Of a DNA stretch of 64,000 nucleotides, positions 57,640 to 64,000 are shown in pieces. The notes under the pieces are model-generated. The model did no database searches and had not been told where the DNA came from. It was given only the letters and a program-made list of their open reading frames with translations. How positions within the stretch are numbered: the first letter of the stretch is position 1; every line of letters begins with the position of its first letter. Position numbers and translations under genes: made by a program. The stretch is from NCBI GenBank assembly GCA_026008535.1, contig BRKX01000013.1:56679726-56743725 (forward strand), in the 5' to 3' direction. This stretch comes from Perilla frutescens (taxonomy: Eukaryota > Streptophyta > Magnoliopsida > Lamiales > Lamiaceae).

Positions 57640-60600
57640 GATTTCAAAAAAAAAAAAAAAAAAACTTCTTCTCGCTCTTCTTTCTCTCTCCTTTTTCCTT
57701 TTTCCGACTTTTCTTTCCACTGCGGCCTGTTCAGTGATTGCTTCTCCGCTTCCAGGTACGTTTTCTGTGATTCTTTTCTTTAATTTTTTTTTCCTTCCAA
57801 TTTTCCTTGTTTGATCCTATAAGATTTGTATGGGCTTGCATTTCTGCTGTGATTGCTTATTTTATTTGGCAGAAAAAAGTAGAGGTAGCAGAAGTTCGAT
57901 TGCGTTCTTCTGATTAATTCGTAAATTCTGGGCCAATTTCGTATTCGAGAGTAGTTCTTGGAAAAAAAAAAAAACTAATCATGGGTTGTCTTCTGTCGCT
58001 TTTCATCATAGGGGGCGACGGCATTGGATACTTGAATTCCTTCATTCGTTTGGTTTGGATATATATAGTATTTGTTTGGGAAAAAGGTTGAGTAGATGAA
58101 TCAATTGGTAGAAGGAAAGGGCATAGATATTAATTAATAATGAAACTATAGAAAGTGAGTGATACTGGGGTTTTAAGTTTTAGCTGTTGGAGATATACTG
58201 GCTGTGAAAATGTTAGGGAAGAAAGAAGATATAGAGCATTCCGAGCTTGGGTTTATGGAGTGAATTTTGCATTCCCCTTTTTAGGTTTATGTACTAATTT
58301 TCTTGAGATTACAAGCAAATTAGAATGGCAAATGAAGTCTTTTTTTCTCATTCTTGATTTTTGTGGTTAGAGGAGCTGGGATGTGGTGGTTTGCGTTTTG
58401 TATTTGGTGTATTAGCTTTGTTTACATACATACATAGTGTTCTGTATGACCACTTCATATGCAATACATATGTGTTTGACAGAATAAGGGAATTTTCAAA
58501 GGTGAAGGATATCTGTGGCTAGACTGAGGGTGGTCTTAATGACCTTTTGACTTGTATATTATTATTTCAAATTAATTTTTTATAGTTTTTGGGCCTTGAA
58601 ATATATATTTCTTGCCAAATTTATTGAAGCATTTTTTCTGTCAAAAATCTCAAAGCATTTCGAAGCTTTAGTCAACCTCCATCTATGGAGTCCTTCAATC
58701 CCAACAGACATCTCAAAGAAGAGTAAGCACAGTCGAAAACCTGATCGTGAGGTACTTTGAATTTTTGTTATATTTTTTTTTTTATGGAAAAACCATAACT
58801 TCATTGCAGATTTGTAAGCAACTTAACAGGATCTTCCAAGCTCGAAATTTTCTTTCTAGTCACAAATCTTTCGGTGAGTATTTATCTATACAATATTCTT
58901 ATTTTGTTGTTTGCTTTGTCATCTTATAATTGTTTCCATTTTTTTTTTCAGATTTTGATTCTTATTAGACGTTGCATCGGATTCAATTGGATTAATATTG
59001 GTAATTACATTGTTGTAGACTCTACTGAGAATAATCTCGTAATCAAAGTTGTAGATTCTGTTTTTGTTCAATTATGATCCTTTTATTTTTTAATGTATGA
59101 TTATTTTTTTGTATTTTTCTTTGGGGGGGATTTAAAATCAGGTTATCATAAGAAAGGTGATAATGTTGCTGGTGGTGGAAAGAGTTTTGAAGCTTATGTT
59201 GCAGTATTGCTTATTGATTTTCTCTGCATTGTTGTGCCTTATGTTTTATTTGTGACTGTAAGTATTCTCTTTTTCTAAAGATTTTTTCGAATATGTCACT
59301 GCAATGGAATTCGTTTGGTAGTTTTAGATAAAGGAATGACTAGCTGATGACAGGCTCTAGCAGAATGGACTTATCAGATCACAATCTTGGTGCTTTTGCT
59401 GCTGTTTTTCTTGAGAGCATATCATAGGTAACTTGTGAGCTGTGAAGTTATGTGCTCAAGTAGATATTGCATTTCATATTTTTTTGGAATTAATTTAATC
59501 TTCAGAACAGCAATCGGCCTTCGTTCTTGCAGGAAGGTGGTGTAGACTCTATTAGGGAAAATGTCTCATCATACAGGGTTGCCACGGTACATGGTCAAAC
59601 TTTTGCTAGTCGAATATCAGTTGAAGTTATTTTTGTAACAAGAATGATTTAGTGCAGATGCTTATTACATGCATCTCTATTTTGGCTGTTGATTTCAAAA
59701 TATTTCCGAGAAGATATGCAAAAACAGAGACATACGGGACTAGCTTGGTGAGAACTATGTGCTTGCTTTAGCAGATGCCCTCAACAAATGTGTTTTCTTA
59801 TATCATTATATGCGATGTTTGTCACTCTTCTGTCCAACATAGAGCTTTTATTTATTTGGGTACAAACTCTGATTTTCTATTGGGCGTGCTAGATGGATCT
59901 TGGGGTTGGCTCATTTGTAGTAGCAAATGCCTTGGTTTCACGACAGGCACGTGGCATCTCAAATATGTAAGTGGCTAAGTGCTTTTCTCCTTGTGAGCGT
60001 TCGCTTTCTTCCTTTTTATGTTTTTACTGGAGTTGGACTCACCCTTGGTTCTTTACACTATGACCTATGTTAATTGATAGTATTCGATATCCTTGCAGCA
60101 GTCCTTGAGAGCAGAAAAACTGTCTAAATCCCAATTTATGCTTATTATTCCGGTTTGTTATTGACAGTTTTCTTTGTTCAGTGTGTGTGGATGCTTATTA
60201 ATTTATTACTACTCAATGGCTAATGAATTATGCTTTTAGTTGTCAGTTTCCGGTACTTTTTTGTTTCAATAATCTTTTTTATGAGTTGTTATGATTGATC
60301 AGTTACTCTTAATTTCTTGTTCGTCCATGCCAATCTAGGAAACTGAGTAATGGTCTTCGTTCAACTAGTCCATTAATTATTCTGGGGTTTGCTCGACTTA
60401 TTTCTACATCAAGTGTGAATTACCAGGTACAACAATTTGTATGTTCATCTTTTTCTACTATATTTAGGGGCAGATTACTAAAAGTGTATACTCTTATTTC
60501 CTTTCATCATTATGACCTACAAGGTTTTCCCTTATTGCTTTCATAGACAATTTTCCTCTGAATTTATTCATTTCTTCTTTTGGCATGCTATTATCTTGAT

Positions 60601-60969
60601 TTTCTGCAAGAAATTGGCAAGAACAAGAGTTTGGGCTCTCTGCATGTTTTTCTGGTAAGAGGACTGTATTTTTGTCCCAGCATTTACATATTTATCATCA
60701 TATGGCATGATATGCCTAGTAGCTTGATTTTCTTCTTCATTTTGTCACAGGACACTAACTTTGCTTCTAGACTGGTATGTTGAAGCAGTATCTCGCCGAA
60801 CGGTAATGCATGCTATTCCAACTCTGATATGTCACACCTCCATACTTCCTATTTAACCGACGTTTATCATTCTATGCCACGTCTTGAAAGGGTATAAGAA
60901 AATGACACTAAGATTTTTGTACAGTGCAACATGGCGTATGTTTCTCTCATTTTGGCTTCCAGCCTTCAG
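57640..60969 (+). CDS. GPI-anchored wall transfer protein 1 (GWT1/PIG-W)-like, partial
   Basis: GWT1/PIG-W acylates the inositol of GPI precursors in the ER membrane. A pyrimidine-rich 5'UTR exon ends at 57755. Coding exons: 58685-58722, 58810-58873, 58952-59000, 59142-59257, 59354-59427, 59511-59586, 59658-59747, 59893-59966, 60339-60426, 60611-60654, 60751-60802 and 60925-60969. All borders are GT-AG and phases agree throughout. Family blocks: [122 protein letters not shown]. Many segments are hydrophobic membrane helices. The family block that normally follows VNYQ (around EYGVHWNFFF, roughly 100 aa) has no room in the 184 bp before the next exon. The final exon is not seen before the window end. 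This is either a partial/degenerate copy or a gene ending beyond the window with an internal deletion. Confidence 0.75.
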
Positions 60970-61540
60970 GTAACTTCATCGTATTTGGTTCATGAAAAAC
61001 CTTTTAACATTGTGTGTATTGATATCGTACTTAGAGAATAACAACAATATGAACATCAAGTTTAACTAATTCATAAAGATGCGTTTTTGCTAAACTAATT
61101 CTCAATTTAGCATCAATCGAACACTGTATTTATTAATAATGGCGATCATCACATCATTTATTCTATAAAAGCAGTTCCTATAATCCATTTGACTAGCCTC
61201 ATCAGTGACACCCGAGTGAATTTCACCACAAACGACAAAACCAATTTAAAAAAGAAAATTGAAAAAGTCACCAAATCTCACAACCAGGTTAGTCATCCAA
61301 CCTTTAGGTTGGCTCAATGGCTTGTACATGTGGCACCCTCTGATTGGGTGCCACTTAATTTTTATATATATTAATTTAAAATTTAAATAATTTATATAAT
61401 TAAAAAAATTTATCAATATTCATAATTTTTTTTTTCTCTATAAATAGAGCCAATATTGGTATATTTTTACAAACAACTAAACTCTCTTTTTCTCACATAT
61501 CTTATTTCACCAAATTCTCAATCTCGCATTTTTTTTTATT
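60970..61540. other. Intron or intergenic sequence after the last visible GWT1-like exon
   Basis: No further GWT1-like exon is visible. GTTAGTCATCCAACC...TAGGTTGGCTCAATGG at about 61290 and AGGTTGGATGAATGTCACTG at about 62065 are partly inverted relatives, and may mark ends of a decayed DNA element spanning about 61195-62110. Confidence 0.3.
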
Positions 61541-61548
61541 TTAAGTTA

Positions 61549-61670
61549 TGAATCCAAATCACCCAAATTATTATCATGATTCCTAAAGAATTTCAAATTT
61601 TGAAACTTACTTTCACCCACAAAAATTTTCAAATTCAGGAGATCAACAAAGTTGGCACTAGTTGAATATG
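61549..61670 (+). pseudogene. N-terminal remnant resembling the 18712 fragment
   Basis: A TATAAATAGAGCC motif (about 61439), a pyrimidine-rich leader and an ATG opening MNPNHPNYYHDS, then a stop. Beyond it the same frame reads RISNFETYFHPQKFSNSG. The leader/start layout matches that at 18590-18712, suggesting the same PIF/Harbinger-associated gene type (inference). Confidence 0.3.
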
Positions 61671-62109
61671 TAATTTACATATTATGTACTCGTGATTTAG
61701 AATTTCAAGTTTTCTCATTGTAGTTTATTTAATTATGTTTTATTTTGCTTTAACTCTTGTAATTTTCATTTTGTTGTCAAGTAAATTATGAATTTATAAT
61801 TGTATGAGTATTTTTTTTAATTATGAATTTAAAAAATATATCTAATAAATTAATTACGATTTTTTAAATATAGTAAAAATTATTATTAATAATATTTTAT
61901 TTAAAAAATAAAATAATAAATATTTTATGTAGATTGGAAGAAAGAAAAATTAATATTTTAATTGAATGTCAGGTTGGATCAGGGTTACTGATGGAGTGCA
62001 GATTTTAAAATGTTGGGAGTTGTGGATATGGAGGAGAGATAAATTAATATTTTATTCGAAGGTTAGGTTGGATGAATGTCACTGATGTGGATAGTCTTAT
62101 AAGAACTCA

Positions 62110-62500
62110 TGATTAAAATCAACATGGAAAATTCAAAATCATATACTGTAATTAACCTCTACTTCAATAGAATATTATGAAACTCAAATTATACACAAAA
62201 TAATATTTGGGTAATTGAAAACACAAACATTTACATACACTAGGAGTATATAACTATATAAGCTTGTTTCAGAGGTACATGCCAAAATTTGTGAATCACC
62301 CTGCTTTGACCTAGGTCAACACGGGATAAACCCGCACAAAAAAAGAAGAAGTAAAAATCTGTCGAAATTAGCATTGACTGTAACACTAAAAAATATAATT
62401 CAAAATTATAAAAGTATCATACGTATTCTTAAAAAGTAACGCGTTTGTCAGTATCTTATATGAGTTTATTTAGTTCAAATCGTGATTTTTATGATTTTTT
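62110..62500. other. AT-rich sequence, nothing recognised
   Basis: No coding or repeat structure could be supported. Confidence 0.4.
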
Positions 62501-62547
62501 AGGGTTTTTTTTTAGATTTTTTAGCGGTTAATTTTGAGATTTTAGTG

Positions 62548-62890
62548 TTTAAGTTTTTTTTTTTTTTTTTTTTTTTTTTTGTAACGTTCATTAATTTAAT
62601 TAGGTTTATATTTAATCTGAAAAACTTTAGTATTGAGTGCAGAACACGAGCCCACACATTAGCGTCAGACAAATGCACTAGGCTAGTTGCCGGATAAAAA
62701 AAAATCAATTTAATTTTAAGGTTCAATAATTCCATTACAGAGTATATATATATTTATTTCAATAAATTTAATTATCGAGTGTAATGCATGAGCCCACTCG
62801 TTAGCGTCGGATCCGTGCACTGCACGAATCGGCGGATAAAAAAAAATATTACATTTTAATTTAAGGGATCTACAGTTTTTTAGATTTTTT
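62548..62890. repeat. Diverged tandem duplication (period about 146 bp) next to a poly-T tract
   Basis: Two related units contain GAGTGCAGAACACGAGCCCAC...GCCGGATAAAAAAAAA (about 62635-62705) and GAGTGTAATGCATGAGCCCAC...GGCGGATAAAAAAAAA (about 62780-62850). A long T run (about 62549-62580) precedes them. The minus-strand open frames here come only from this repetition. Confidence 0.7.
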
Positions 62891-64000
62891 TTTATAAAGA
62901 AAACAGAAAGAAAATTGTCCAAAAAAAGAAAAAGAAAAAAAAAACATGCGCGCACCGTGCCCACCAAAATTGTTAGTTTTGTATATGTTCCCAACTAGGA
63001 TATGAAATGAAATTTAAATAACGGAAAAGTTAATAAATTCGTAAGTTCCGTTAGCTAAGAACCCTGATGATATCAAATTTAGAAATAGAATGAGATACTA
63101 AAACAAAATGATTGTATAAAAATCTATTGAAACAAAAAATAATAGTATAGAGATTTAAGAACGTGTTATTTGCCATTAATATTTACAAATAAAAATAGAA
63201 GAACTGAATTCAAGAAATGTGAAAGTATATGAACTTAAATATGTTTTATTTATATAGATTACAATATTCAATTTTTACCAAGGAAAATAAAGGCATGGAA
63301 GCCATTTCAATACACACACACACGCTCCTTTTAATTCATTGCGTCTATATATATGTGATTATTTATATATAATAATATATATAATAGATTTGATTATAAA
63401 TTTATAAATGCTATATTTGGTGTAGAGTTTACAAGATATAGAATTAACTCTTATTTGCACATGTTTAAAAGTGTAACTATTTAAAACAGTATATGCGTGA
63501 TTGTATGCAGTAATTGATACACACTGAATTTAGTATATTTGGTGCCATATTATTCACTTTGAATATGTTTGCCTTTTTTTTTTAAATAAAAATAGAAACA
63601 CATGGTTTTATTTTATATTATTTTTTTGAAAAACAATACTGCAATTGATAAATATTAGATGGAGAAATAGCATGAGGATTTGTTGGTGAAAAATTATGAT
63701 ATAAATACATACATTTCTGTTTTACATTATGTGAGTATAATATATTACAAATCCTCTTTTTTTTTTTTTATCTTTTAAAAAGAATTAATTTGATACCTAT
63801 AATCAAAGTTATCCTCCTCCCCAATTTTTTTATGCATATACATAATTTAAATATTACATGATTCTCTTAATTTTAGAACTCTCTCTCGAATGATCTCACT
63901 TTATAATAAAAAAATTGGAATTTATATATAGTATAGATGCCTGTTAGTTGTTATATATTTTTGTCCAGACAAGAATACAATTTCCAAATTTAAAAACTCG
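62891..64000. other. AT-rich intergenic sequence, no gene seen
   Basis: Only low-complexity sequence, including a short (CA)n at about 63313 and a poly-T run at about 63755. No coding support on either strand. Confidence 0.5.

Noticed and set aside
62499..62994. Two small minus-strand proteins with related sequence
   Set aside because: Their similarity is explained by a diverged DNA tandem duplication next to a poly-T tract, and the frames are dominated by poly-Lys/poly-Phe.
1..64000. A novel multi-gene biological system or biosynthetic cluster
   Set aside because: The recognisable genes (NMNAT, RPC6, PMEI-like, GWT1-like, NLR fragment) are unrelated in function, and the rest is mobile or duplicated DNA. 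Nothing here supports a coordinated new system.

Overview
This is a nuclear plant sequence: very AT-rich, with spliced genes carrying GT-AG introns, plant LTR retrotransposons, Helitron and Mutator-type DNA elements, a tRNA-derived SINE and a Stowaway MITE. The style of the PMEI-like, NLR and retroelement sequences points to a dicot. An asterid such as a Lamiales member is my impression only, not something I can prove. All coordinates were read by eye and may be off by one or two bases at exon and repeat ends.

Four loci look like ordinary host genes. (1) A complete ten-exon nicotinamide/nicotinate mononucleotide adenylyltransferase (NMNAT) gene lies on the minus strand at 10630-13637 and predicts 251 aa. 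(2) A single-coding-exon RNA polymerase III subunit RPC6 (RPC34) gene lies on the minus strand at 15642-16352, with a 5'UTR intron that holds a roughly 297-bp tandem duplication. (3) An intact PMEI/invertase-inhibitor-like gene lies at 22639-23199. (4) A three-exon gene at 44746-45875 encodes a 203-aa protein with an acidic tail that I do not recognise. A GPI-anchored wall transfer protein 1 / PIG-W-like gene (57640-60969) is clear, but it lacks its middle coding region and its last exon is not visible.

Layout. 1-10.4 kb is nested mobile DNA: a MULE with GC-rich cargo (1583-3243), then a minus-strand copia element (5099-10243, TSD AGTAT) whose interior is mostly replaced by Helitron-like sequence, all close to a second Helitron end. 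10.6-17.1 kb holds NMNAT, a truncated copia element and RPC6. 18.2-23.2 kb holds a Stowaway MITE, a PMEI-like pseudogene split by a solo LTR, a MULE-like element with doubled terminal repeats, and the intact PMEI-like gene. 25-29.3 kb holds a long-TIR element and a 3.25-kb LTR that contains a SINE. 29.3-52.6 kb is built from dispersed copies of one segment (29303-35661, 38068-40265, 46833-52168, with a further piece at 52196-52620). Each copy carries a dead PMEI-like fragment and parts of an unrecognised minus-strand gene. Between the copies lie an NLR fragment, a gypsy element, a pogo-like element and the 203-aa gene. 52.9-55.5 kb is a very long LTR-like block. 57.6-61 kb is the GWT1/PIG-W-like gene, and 61-64 kb is AT-rich sequence with decayed repeats.

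The genes do not form a pathway; they are unrelated host genes in a repeat-rich region. I found no convincing new multi-gene system. The main points of interest are the dated order of insertions (filled and empty sites, nested TSDs), the segmental duplications with internal exon triplication, the frame-preserving gap in the GWT1-like gene, and the unrecognised 203-aa protein.
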